A stretch of DNA of 64,000 nt from Cymbomonas tetramitiformis (Eukaryota; Chlorophyta; Pyramimonadophyceae; Pyramimonadales; Pyramimonadaceae). The DNA is taken from contig LGRX02034683.1 in NCBI GenBank assembly GCA_001247695.2, positions 1-64,000 on the forward strand, given 5' to 3'. This document shows positions 41,890 through 50,259 of this stretch, one piece after another. The notes below the pieces were generated by a model. That model was given only the letters and a program-made list of their open reading frames with translations. It had not been told where the DNA came from and did not search any database. The translations under genes were made by a program, and so were the position numbers. Within the stretch, counting starts at the first letter, position 1; the number at the start of each line of letters is the position of its first letter.

Positions 41890-43008
41890 CTTGTTCATTT
41901 CATAGATGGAATTATTCTGTATATTAATATGTATATGTGTAGTAAAAGCCCTATGGAAAGCCTGGATATATCATGAATCATCACCCTATGCTCACCCTAT
42001 GAAACCTGAATGGTTATACCTATGGAAACCCTTTCACAGGTACGGTATCCCTTGGGAAACATGTTTCCATACGGATGATATACCTACGGAAGACCTTTCC
42101 ACTGGGTGGCTCACCCCTGGGAAAGCTCATTCCATAGGCTGGCTATACCTATGGAACTCGGTTCCATACGTACGGTATACGTGTGGAAACGTATTCCATA
42201 TGGATACTATAGGTATCGACTTTGCCACCTGTATCAGGAGTATACCTACGGCATGCTCACCCTGTGTTATCCCTATAGCTAACCCTATGGAAACCCCTAT
42301 GGAATTACGTCTTTATTGACCGAGAATACGCAGAATGAATTGTATATTTCCATAGGTATACTATCCCTATGGGGGCCCTATGGAAAGCCCTATGGAATTA
42401 CGTTGATATTCCCGAGAATACGCAGAGTGAATTATACGTTTCCATAGGCCTACCATACCTATGGCATCCCTATGGAAGGCCCTATGGAATTACGACTTTA
42501 TTCCCGAGAATACGCAGGGCGAATTGTACATTTCCATAGGTGTACTATCGCTATGCCCGCCCTATGGAAAACCTTGTGGAAAACTCATAGTATACGCTAA
42601 GTTTCCATAGGTGCGCTATCCGTACGCCCGCCCTACGCCCGCCCTTGGACATGCCTATGGAAAGCGTATGGGAAAGTTATATTTTCCATAGGGCTTTCCA
42701 TCGGCCCCCTATGCCTATAGCCGCCCTATGGAAGGGTTTACATTTTCCATAGGGTTTTCCATAGTCCTGGTTATGCCTATAGTCGTCCTATGGAAATGTT
42801 TACTTTTCCATAGGGTGATTATACGGCCTTCCATGCCTATGGAACGTCCTTTTCCATAGGCATACAACCCTATAGAAACCCTATGGAAACTCCAAAAGGG
42901 GGTATCCCTATGGAAATACCCTATGGAAAACTTTCCAAGCCTTTGGAAAATATTTCCGGATTTTCCCGAGCGTTCCCAAGGGCGGGCATAGGGAGGGCAC
43001 AGGGATGA
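41890..43008. repeat. CCTATGGAAA-type satellite, right part of element II
   Basis: Same vocabulary as 36400-37627. Three diverged copies of a unit of about 115-125 bp containing CCCGAGAATACGCAG (near 42320, 42410, 42505). It ends in the right terminal repeat. Confidence 0.8.
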
Positions 43009-43370
43009 CATGCCTATGGAAAGCTTTCCCAAGGGTTGCAGATCTGTAGGGTGTCCTGTCACATTTCCCAAAACTGTAACGGGTTCTAGCCCTTAAATCT
43101 TCATCTGGCCAATGGAAAGTCATTATCCCATGCCAGCTCTAACAATGTTACCGTTTACCGCATTCTGACTGACACGTCAGCGGCAAAGGAGTCACTGCCA
43201 TCTTCGTCTTATCATTCTCTGGTCACCTGATGGTGACTATATCTTCTCTGACGAGTCTGCATCTCACAGATGGTCATCTTCGTAAAGCCTGTCATGCTGT
43301 CACCACTGTCATGCGTGTCACCAGCTGAACAAACCCGGCGCGGTACCATGAGAAGCCGGCGTTTGTTACA

Positions 43371-43655
43371 AAATTGCTATTTTCAACTCTCGAGCTCATC
43401 GTGTGTCCCGCCTCTCCGGCGGGGGACTGGCTCGAGGCATCTGCCACGTTGCACCCGCTGGATGGCAAGCGGGTCTTGCTGGAGTTCGCACGTCGTCTGC
43501 TGGACTCCGGTGCACCCTTTCAGGGTACATCGGACCTCCTTGGCGCCCGCTTCAAGGCCCACACCGACCCGTCGGAGTCCGTCACGGACTTCAACGCAGC
43601 CTTGCGGTCCGCAAGGAGGAGGAACACCTTGGACGATGACGAGGTTAACACCTTA
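43371..43655 (+). pseudogene. Element C gag, second segment
   Basis: Continues gag in frame after the A insertion: KLLFSTLELIVCPASPAGDW, then LLEFARRLLDSGAPFQGTSD and FNAALRSARRRNTLDDDEV, a helical capsid-like region as in many plant and algal gag proteins. It is cut at Thr-Leu by the MITE at 43656. Confidence 0.75.
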
Positions 43656-44252
43656 AGGGCGAATTGCCATACTGCTCATACTGATCCTGTTTTCTAGGAA
43701 CTTATTTTCACGTTTTCGGCAATAACTCAAGTTCTAGACATCCATTTGCCACGATTCTTCGCATATCTTATATTGCGTAACTAGGTGGATGATATGACAC
43801 TTCATTATCACTCGCACCGTATGTGCACACATGAATATATGTGACCCATCATCACCATACTTAAGGAAATTTTGTTGAACAGCTGTTGGGGGCATTTTTG
43901 GGCATGCGCCATGAACATGCCACCATTATTGACTTGATGTTATGAGTGGGCGATGGCGTATCATGGTGTATAACAATGGGGGAAAATACCATATCCTTGA
44001 TTTGAAGCCTTTATTAGAGCACTCTCCATAGAGTACGCTTTTGTCACCTGGCAGCAGAACACCCCTGCACTTTCCACAAAGTCCTCCACTCGATAAACCG
44101 AGTTTGGTGGGTATTGAAGGGTTGAGGGACCTCGCCCAAGTCCCCAATATGGACACTAATACTTCATAAATATCCAATAGTTGACTACCGTGGTAGTTAT
44201 GGATGTTTCCGCCCTCATACTGATCTCATACTGCTAAAAACGAATTCGCCCT
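43656..44252. mobile_element. MITE-like insertion with TA target duplication
   Basis: About 597 bp with 10-bp inverted ends AGGGCGAATT...AATTCGCCCT flanked by TA (TTA on both sides), and subterminal CATACTGATC/CATACTGCT repeats at both ends. No transposase. TA duplications are typical of Tc1/mariner-derived MITEs. It interrupts C gag, whose coding resumes downstream one frame off, so a further small indel exists. Confidence 0.65.
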
Positions 44253-44264
44253 TACAGTGTTTAG

Positions 44265-45700
44265 GAGCTATTTATCACGGCGCTGGATCCGGTGTCCTAC
44301 GCGCCGGTGGTGTCACGGCTGTTCACGCACCAGCAGCGGGCGGTCGTCGACCTCTTGACCATGCAGCAATGGGTGATCGAATGCTACGCCCGACACGTCC
44401 AGACCGGTACGCAAACTGCCACACGTACCCTGTCCGCAGCGGCCGTGGCCACCGACGGTGACAGCTCGCAGCTATCCGACCTCACGACCATCATCCTCGA
44501 CGTGAAGCGGCAGCTAAAGCTCTTGACGGGCAAGGTCAACGGCAAGGTATTTGCCCCGCGGGCGGACAAGAACAAGATCGGCAACGGGGGAGGCGGCTCC
44601 GGTGTACGGTTTGCGGTTGGCGACCTCCCGGCTGGGGGGAACTGGTCGCAGTCGCATGGGAAGAAGCGCGTTGCCTTTCACAAGGGCAGCGGCGACTTCG
44701 TCCCGTTTTGCGGGAATTATACATGCAAGAAGGACGACGCGCGCCACTGGCACCGCGACTGCCCGAGTGGCGGCAAGCACGGCGCTGGGGGAAGCTTCCA
44801 CAGCTTCTCCCTCGGTGACATCGAGAACGACTTACTGGCGGAGCAGTTCCAAGCGGCGATGGACGAGCACGACGGCGAGAGATTCGACGCGCTCTGCCTT
44901 CTGGCGGGGGGCAAGCCGGAGATGCTCGACGGCGTTTCGGCGTGTGCCTTCGGGCTCGAGCCGGAGCGGGAGAATGGTGCGTTGCAGGACTTCCTACCCT
45001 ACTGCCAGGTACCAGCCTGCAGGGAAGATATCTTACCCCGATTGGCCGGCCCCGGGCCGAACTGAGTCGCCAAAATGAGGCCCGGGCCGAAGAGGGGCCG
45101 AAAGAGAAATTGCTTTGGGGCCGAACCAATTTCGCGCAAACTTCTAAAATTTTGATGAAAATTTTGCGATTTTTACATTTTCCTATACTTAAGATTAAAA
45201 TATGGCGGGCGTTTTGTAGTTTGGACCGGACGGAAGGGGGGCCGAAAGAAATTTGGATTTGGGGCCGTACCAGCTCAACGGAAGATATCTTCCCTGCCAG
45301 CCTGTCACCCGCATGGGGGGCTTCACAGTGGGTGGTGTGGCAAGCGGGATCTCGCCTGCCGCTTGCACGCATGTCCGAGAGGACGCACCGCCGGCACCGC
45401 CGGCACCACCGCCGGCGGCAATCACGCATGTTTACCCTGACGAGTCGGATGCGTCCGACGACGGTGTCGCGCTGCCGGTGGACCCCATGTACGCACACGA
45501 GCCCGACGCCTCTGCTTTGCGGACAGGATCGCGCAGATGGGGGGCTCTCCGTTACGGCGGAGGGCAAAGCATTGGCGATGCGGTATATGCACGCCGAGTC
45601 GGAGACCGACTCTTACGACAGCGATGTGGACGAGTCTGCTGCTGGGTATGACCCGGCTGACAGTGAGGATGCGATTCGGCAGCCTCCAGCACCTCGTTAG
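44265..45700 (+). pseudogene. Element C gag, third segment with zinc-binding motif
   Basis: Resumes as ELFITALDPVSYAPVVSRLF. It continues through LTMQQWVIECYARHVQTGTQ, a basic Gly-rich linker and a Cys/His motif (CGNYTCKKDDARHWHRDC) suggestive of a nucleic-acid-binding knuckle. It is interrupted by a hAT MITE (45020-45296). The remaining part is Ala/Pro-rich and ends in an acidic tail (SETDSYDSDVDESAAGYD). No protease, RT or integrase follows before element B. Confidence 0.7.
45020..45296. mobile_element. hAT-type MITE, 277 bp
   Basis: Ends CAGGGAAGATATCTT(A/C)C as inverted repeats; the 8-bp duplication CCAGCCTG lies on both sides (45012-45019, 45297-45304). An 8-bp duplication with CAGGG ends is the hAT signature. 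The interior has repeated GGGGCCGAAAGAAATT-like motifs and no ORF. The inner AAGATATCTT is itself a palindrome. Confidence 0.85.
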
Positions 45701-45811
45701 GGATGCGGTACACCGCCTTGGGGGTTTGGCCGCTCTTCGGCAATTGTTGTGATGGTGTGTGCACTCTTTTGTGTTTGCGCCACCGCGGCGCCACTCTCCG
45801 CTGCGACTCTT

Positions 45812-46486
45812 TGTTCGGTTGTGAGGACTGAACCAGTCTCACAAGGGTGCAAGTAACACTTACAGGTAATATGGTACTGGGACCATAGGTTGATATCGGA
45901 ATACTTTGTATACTGTCGGATATTTCTTAATACTTAGGTGAACTTTCACTGCTTGAAGTTACAAGACACCAGAGGTCAGTGCCAATGTGTAACTAATTCA
46001 AAAACTGACATGAGAGCTTGTTCAGCTCTTTAAGTAGTAACATGTCGACTCGAATTCCCTCAGATCTCATCCGAATTCGACAGTCACAGTGCTCAGTCAC
46101 TTCATGTTCACATATCCTATGACAGGTCTTGTCATTTGGCCCTTGGGCTGCAGCTGCCAGTCATACAATGATCTATGCTCTGATCCTCTGAATTACTGAA
46201 TAGTCATAGATCTGATGATGTGGCAAGAACTGGGACTCTCCTGGTTTCCCTCCAGTTCTGTGTGGCTGTTTGTATATGAAATGGTTCCCACCATTTCTGG
46301 AATGGTTTCCCACCAATTCTCTCAACCTCCATAACTCACTTTCGGGTCAGGCATTTCTGTCAGTCATTTCTGTCAGACACTCTCGTCATCTGGTCATATA
46401 AATGCCTGTCATTGGTGACTGTCATAGTACCCGTCACTCGCCATTCTGACACGTCGTCATTCTGTCTCGTGACTTACCCTAGCACA
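45812..46486 (-). repeat. 3' LTR of gypsy B
   Basis: 675 bp, ends TG...CA, 8 bp longer than the 5' LTR because of an extra GATCCTCT near 46190. Next to the polypurine tract at 46487-46500. Confidence 0.9.
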
Positions 46487-46583
46487 ACTCTCCCCCCCTA
46501 GGCGCGCGCTTACGTCCTCGCTAGCGTCTAGTGTTCGCCTGCATTTACATTGTCTGGGGATCAACAAACATGCACAGTGATGC

Positions 46584-46708
46584 TGGCTGCTAAGCCTCGG
46601 GTTCTCGGGTCCCGTGCCCCTCAGTCCTCGGGTCTGAGTCCCCCTGGCTTCTAAGCCTCGGGTTCTTGGGTCCCGTGCCCCTCAGTCCTTGGGTCTGAGT
46701 CCCCTTCC
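46584..46708. repeat. Tandem duplication of about 66 bp
   Basis: Two adjacent copies of a unit containing CTAAGCCTCGGGTTCT(C/T)GGG and CCGTGCCCCTCAGTCC in the 3' untranslated region of B. Confidence 0.8.
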
Positions 46709-46826
46709 GCGCTGGAGGTTTCCCGAGGCTCCGGCCTCGAATTACGCTGCCAACGCTTAAACGGTTCTGTCGCCCTGGTACTCCTCTCGCTCTGCGGGTC
46801 TTGCGCTGCTTTGCGCCCTGAGGGTT

Positions 46827-47654
46827 TTAGACCTCAGTATCTTGTTCCTGCATCGGGATCTCGTCCGTCTGCGCTGTCAGAGTGGCGATGATGTCCATGA
46901 CTGCTGCTGCGCTCTCCTCGCTCATGCGCTTCCCCAACTTCAGTCCACAGAACAGATGGTGCAACAAGGTGCGGGGGATCGCGTACACTGCTTGCGCTGA
47001 CCCCATGCCTCGTGTTCTGGACGCTGAAACTCCTGCCTGCGATGAATTCTCGTGCTTTCCCAGCACAGCTCTCGCGGGACATGGTGTTGCTTGGGTACAC
47101 TGCAGCAGGGGTACGGGTAGCCCGGCGTTCGTCCAGATATGTGTAGGTTTCATGTAGGGTGTCCCATACCTACAGTAGGAGACGGGGTGAGGAGCGGGCA
47201 AACCCTTCATCACAGATCGCGTGTGCAGCCCTCGCAGAGCATCTCCAGCTGGGTTCTCAATGAAGTAGTATGCTGGATCGTAGTACTCGATGATCTGCCG
47301 GGTACGCTTCACTCGCCGATCAGCCAGCTCCAGGTCCGGTACTCCCACAGTCTTGGCCTTGCTGTAATCCTTACATGGTGGGCTCGCCCAGATCACGTCG
47401 AAATAGTGTCGGGGGTACAACCTGTAGTTCCAGTGGAGAATGTCCTCGGTGCATGGTGCTTGCCACTTAGGAAGAATATCCACAGTCACCACTTCGCAGC
47501 CGTCGAACTGTCGTTGGAACTGTTGTTCTACAGACCCAGTCCCACAGAAGAGGACGAGGATCCTCACAGGATGTTGCACCGTCGTAAGATGCGGCTGATA
47601 GACCTGACTGGCACCCTTACTGTAAACCTTCGGAGTGGGGACTCTCATTGCCAT
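46827..47654 (-). CDS. Gypsy B C-terminal C5 cytosine methyltransferase
   Basis: Motif I ILVLFCGTGSVEQQF, then VVTVDIL, catalytic WASPPCKDYSKA (motif IV, PPC), FIENPAGDAL (motif VI) and a target-recognition-like region (YCRYGTPYMKPTHIWTN). The SPPC/ENP form resembles phage-like C5 enzymes more than DNMT1 or DNMT3. It is in frame with the chromodomain upstream, separated by one TGA at 47799-47801 and 48 codons, so it was the C-terminus of pol. All main catalytic motifs are present. Cytosine methylation is the family reaction; activity in this copy is unknown. Confidence 0.8.
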   Translation of the reverse strand: MAMRVPTPKVYSKGASQVYQPHLTTVQHPVRILVLFCGTGSVEQQFQRQFDGCEVVTVDILPKWQAPCTEDILHWNYRLYPRHYFDVIWASPPCKDYSKAKTVGVPDLELADRRVKRTRQIIEYYDPAYYFIENPAGDALRGLHTRSVMKGLPAPHPVSYCRYGTPYMKPTHIWTNAGLPVPLLQCTQATPCPARAVLGKHENSSQAGVSASRTRGMGSAQAVYAIPRTLLHHLFCGLKLGKRMSEESAAAVMDIIATLTAQTDEIPMQEQDTEV

Positions 47655-47798
47655 GAGCTGAGCCCTCTGCTCCTGCTGCTGACCGTGCGTCTCCCTACGC
47701 CTCTTTTCTGGGGCCCTCCTCTGCTTCTCCTCATCGGCTTCAAAGGCCCTCAGGGGTTCCAGCCTGCCTCCCTTGCCCTCTAGGTCTTCTCGGGTCCG

Positions 47799-48530
47799 TC
47801 ACTGGCTGTGACTGTGTGGTAATCCCTTCCACTTGGTCAACCACTCCTGTACTGACCCGCCAGTTTTCCCGCCTAGCTTTCTGAAGCGTGTGCGGATAAT
47901 GCGCTCCACCTCGCGCTCCTTTTGCCCTTCTACCATTACTGGCGGCGGTGCCATCTCTTCCCGTCTGCTGACAAAGTGATCTGCGCCTGACTGTACCGGG
48001 CTAAGCCTGTCTGCGGTGAATGTGTCATGCACCTTCCAGTGCACGGGCAACTCCAGTCTGTATGCTGACGGTGCTCCTCGGTCCTGCACTGGCAGTTCTT
48101 GCTGTCGGTCGCTGTACAAACATTCTACTACTCGCAGAGGTCCGTGCCGCAATTTGCGCAACTTGGGTTTCAGGCCCCTGTCACCGGGCAACGTCAAGTG
48201 TTGTCCATCCACCCACACCCGATCATTCACCTTATACTGCTGGAGACGGTGCCGTGCATCAAACTGCTCTATCATACGCTGCTGAGCCATCTGCAAACCC
48301 TCTCGTGCCGCCTGCAGCTGCTGTGCGAACTGCTTGGCCAACTGATGTGCGGTACCCTGCTTGTCCGCTGCTGTGCGACCTCCCTTCCTCCTCTTTGCGC
48401 CTCCCTCCAGTGCTGCGTCCATGAAGAGGTCCAGCTGGGTCGCTGGCGCATGTCCGTACACCAGTTCGAACGGTGAGAACCCTGTCACTGCCGACTTGGA
48501 GTCATTGATGGCGTACTCCACTGGAGCCAC
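47799..48530 (-). CDS. Gypsy B integrase C-terminal part and chromodomain
   Basis: Begins in the integrase core end (EYAINDSKSAVTGFSPFELV), followed by the GPY/F-type region (NDRVWVDGQHLTLPGDRGLK, RKLRHGPLRVVE, SAYRLELPVHWKVHDTF). It ends in a chromodomain (EVERIIRTRFRKLGG, EWLTKWKGLPHSHSQ). Chromodomains of gypsy elements guide integration to marked chromatin. A TGA follows, where the frame would continue with RTREDLEG; TGG to TGA by one G-to-A change explains it. Upstream a single TGA separates it from the integrase core. Confidence 0.8.
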   Translation of the reverse strand: MAPVEYAINDSKSAVTGFSPFELVYGHAPATQLDLFMDAALEGGAKRRKGGRTAADKQGTAHQLAKQFAQQLQAAREGLQMAQQRMIEQFDARHRLQQYKVNDRVWVDGQHLTLPGDRGLKPKLRKLRHGPLRVVECLYSDRQQELPVQDRGAPSAYRLELPVHWKVHDTFTADRLSPVQSGADHFVSRREEMAPPPVMVEGQKEREVERIIRTRFRKLGGKTGGSVQEWLTKWKGLPHSHSQ

Positions 48531-48560
48531 CCACAGGTCCCAGTCCTCCTGGTTCTCTGC

Positions 48561-49160
48561 TCAATAACAACGCAGCATGCGCTCCACTGTGTGGTTACTG
48601 CGCTCGGCCTGGCCATCACTCTGCGGGTGATAAGGGGTGGTGCTGGCTACCTTTACGCCCATCAGTCGCATGAACTCTTGAGTCAGAGCATCTCGAAAGC
48701 GTGGATCCCTATCGCACACAATCTTCATCGGGGCCCCGTGCAGTCGCCACACTGCATCCATGAACATTCTGGTCACCACCTCCGCTGAGCTATCGTTGTA
48801 CGCCATTGGAACCACGTGCACCATCTTACTTAGTTTACAAGTAAATGTAGCAAAGGCATTCACACCTCTCTCTGTCGTGGGGAGCCCAGTGACAAAATCT
48901 ATGCTCACCACTTCCCACAATCGGCTAGGCACAGTGTGAGGCTGCAACAGGCCTGCTGGGTATCCTTGGCGCGGCTGGGTTTGCTGACAGGTTACACAAG
49001 TCTTCACCCATTCAGCTACGTCCAGGTCCATTCGCGGCCACCAGAATCGTCGTCTGACTCTGTCCAAGGTCTTGTCCCTCCCTGTGTGACCTGCTGCAGG
49101 TGCTTCATGAGCCTCCCTCAAGACCAGCTCTCTCAGAGGGGAGTCGGGAGCTAAAACCAC
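48561..49160 (-). CDS. Gypsy B integrase core
   Basis: Zinc-binding HHCC region (REAHEAPAAGHTGRDKTL, CVTCQQTQ) and the catalytic core with SIDFVTGLP, CDRDPRFRD and PQSDGQAERSNHTVERML, giving the D, D, E triad. Ends at TGA after RMLRCY, with the same frame continuing into 48530. The upstream border with 49151-49480 is a frameshift. Confidence 0.85.
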   Translation of the reverse strand: MVLAPDSPLRELVLREAHEAPAAGHTGRDKTLDRVRRRFWWPRMDLDVAEWVKTCVTCQQTQPRQGYPAGLLQPHTVPSRLWEVVSIDFVTGLPTTERGVNAFATFTCKLSKMVHVVPMAYNDSSAEVVTRMFMDAVWRLHGAPMKIVCDRDPRFRDALTQEFMRLMGVKVASTTPYHPQSDGQAERSNHTVERMLRCY

Positions 49161-49480
49161 CTGATACAGTAGCGTCCTTCCGCCACTCTCCAGATGATGT
49201 TACTCACCAGCCGAAAATGCTCAGTGCGGTGATGCTGAGTGGCCAGTAATTCCTGCTTCAGGGCTGAAAGGTACTCACTGCGCCTGTGCTCTGCCCGTAA
49301 GGCACGCAGAAACATGCCCGGTTCCACCACCACACCTGCCTGGTCCCTGATCTTAGCTGCCGCACCCTTGAGAGTCACTGCTGGTGATGCTGAGGGTCTT
49401 ACCCTTGGAGCTGTGATCTCGTCGAAGTGCTTTCGCTGTGGCTTGGCCAACACTACCAAGACGGGCCATGGAATGGGCAA
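49151..49480 (-). CDS. Gypsy B linker after the Dam-like domain
   Basis: Frame begins PIPWPVLVVLAKPQRKHFDE, which reads as the last strand of the Dam-like domain shifted by one base near 49485. It continues with a helical segment (LRALRAEHRRSEYLSALKQE) and shifts frame again before the integrase (about 49190). Confidence 0.6.
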   Translation of the reverse strand: MPIPWPVLVVLAKPQRKHFDEITAPRVRPSASPAVTLKGAAAKIRDQAGVVVEPGMFLRALRAEHRRSEYLSALKQELLATQHHRTEHFRLVSNIIWRVAEGRYCIRWF

Positions 49481-50256
49481 CTCCTGTAAAGCTGTACGGT
49501 GTCCCCTTTCTTCCCAGGAGAGATGAACATCCGATTGGGCTCCCCTTGCTCGTTCACTCGGGATATGGTCTCCGCAATCTCCATTCCGTACTCTCGCAGC
49601 AAGGGCCGCCAGTCAGCCTGCGGGAAGTCAGGCAACAGGAACAGCGCGGCTGTGCTCTGGGGGGCGTGCCGGGCCTCTGAAGCGTAGTGCCTTAGGATGT
49701 CTGCAATGCTCACCTTGGAATCCGAGAAAGGTGGGTTACACCACACCACGCGACCCCTCCACTGTTCCTTCAGGCAATCTGTCCAGAACGTGTCCACCTG
49801 CCGGTTCTGCCCCATGAGGTCGCAGCATGCATCCACCTGGAACCGTCCACCCAACACTTTCGCGTACTTGGCTTGTAGTCGACTGAACTCGGACGGAATC
49901 AGCTTCCAGTCCTGATTGTCTACCAGGGGTTCCCCAGGTCGCATCCTTGGTGTGGGCTGCTGCTGCACCGCTGCGGGCTGCTGCTTCCCTGCTGGCCGCT
50001 GCTCATTCTGGGCTCGTGTCTGGACTCCCGCCATTGCCGGTAGCGCTGCCATCCTTTCCACTGTGACCATAGCGTCCAGCCATAAGTCCGGCGTTTCTGC
50101 CCACCAGAGGCCGTTCAGCTGAGTTAGCTTACCGGTTACTTTGGGCTCACTGACCGGCGGGTACTCATCTTCCTCCTCATCCGACGAGCTGAGCTCCAAG
50201 TCCAGGGATGAAGTGGGATCTTCCTCCTCTACAACCTTCTTCAGGCCAGCCACCAC
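49453..50256 (-). CDS. Gypsy B Dam-like (N6-adenine) methyltransferase domain
   Basis: After an acidic linker (SLDLELSSSDE) and a Gln-rich stretch, the domain runs from PSEFSRLQAKY to the frameshift at about 49485: GGRFQVDACCDLMGQN, VDTFWTDC, VVWCNPPFSDSK (about residue 172), then ALFLLPDFPQADWRPLL. This FxVDxxxD...CNPPF...LPxFPxxDW order is that of phage-type Dam enzymes and the Dam-like domain of DIRS-type retroelements. It is in the same frame as RT-RNase H, separated by a single TAG at 50260-50262. Its place between RNase H and integrase is where element A carries its C5 methyltransferase. Confidence 0.75.
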   Translation of the reverse strand: MVAGLKKVVEEEDPTSSLDLELSSSDEEEDEYPPVSEPKVTGKLTQLNGLWWAETPDLWLDAMVTVERMAALPAMAGVQTRAQNEQRPAGKQQPAAVQQQPTPRMRPGEPLVDNQDWKLIPSEFSRLQAKYAKVLGGRFQVDACCDLMGQNRQVDTFWTDCLKEQWRGRVVWCNPPFSDSKVSIADILRHYASEARHAPQSTAALFLLPDFPQADWRPLLREYGMEIAETISRVNEQGEPNRMFISPGKKGDTVQLYRSCPFHGPSW

Positions 50257-50259
50257 GTT

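Larger units (their letters stand above)
36357..43051 (+). mobile_element. CACTA-like DNA transposon (element II) inside the LTR of A
   Basis: Perfect 43-bp terminal inverted repeats (36357-36399, 43009-43051) starting CCCTACAGATCTGCAACCC, flanked by the 3-bp duplication TGT (36354-36356, 43052-43054). The uninterrupted LTR copy at 20651-21176 shows the empty site. A 3-bp duplication is the CACTA hallmark and the ends start CCCTAC like element I. It holds a deleted transposase gene (40000-41889), the module shared with element I, and CCTATGGAAA/CCATAGGG repeats throughout. It is probably non-autonomous and, being inside a young LTR, recent. Confidence 0.9.
20439..43370 (-). mobile_element. 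Ty3/gypsy retrotransposon A with two methyltransferase domains
   Basis: Lies inside the gag of C with a 4-bp duplication AAAT (20435-20438 and 43371-43374). In sense order (minus strand): a 526-bp LTR part X (43370-36147, split by element II), leader, gag-protease, a middle ORF, pol, a polypurine tract (GATGGGGGA at 21399-21391), then LTR parts S (21390-21179), X (21176-20651) and S again (20650-20439). The two X copies differ at two sites noticed in 526 bp, so the insertion is young. Non-nested length is about 16.2 kb. Confidence 0.85.
36147..43370 (-). repeat. Gypsy A 5' LTR (part X only), split by element II
   Basis: 36147-36356 and 43055-43370 (plus one TGT copy) join to 526 bp matching 20651-21176, with two differences noticed (CTCTGG/CCCTGG and GACGAG/GACAAG). 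The S part expected at this end is absent; an extra S lies beyond the other end at 20439-20650. Confidence 0.9.

Noticed and set aside
43656..44252. Plain cloning-vector contamination
   Set aside because: The sequence between the GAATTCGCCCTT-like ends is not vector polylinker, and TA duplication and subterminal repeats are present; kept as a caution in the findings.
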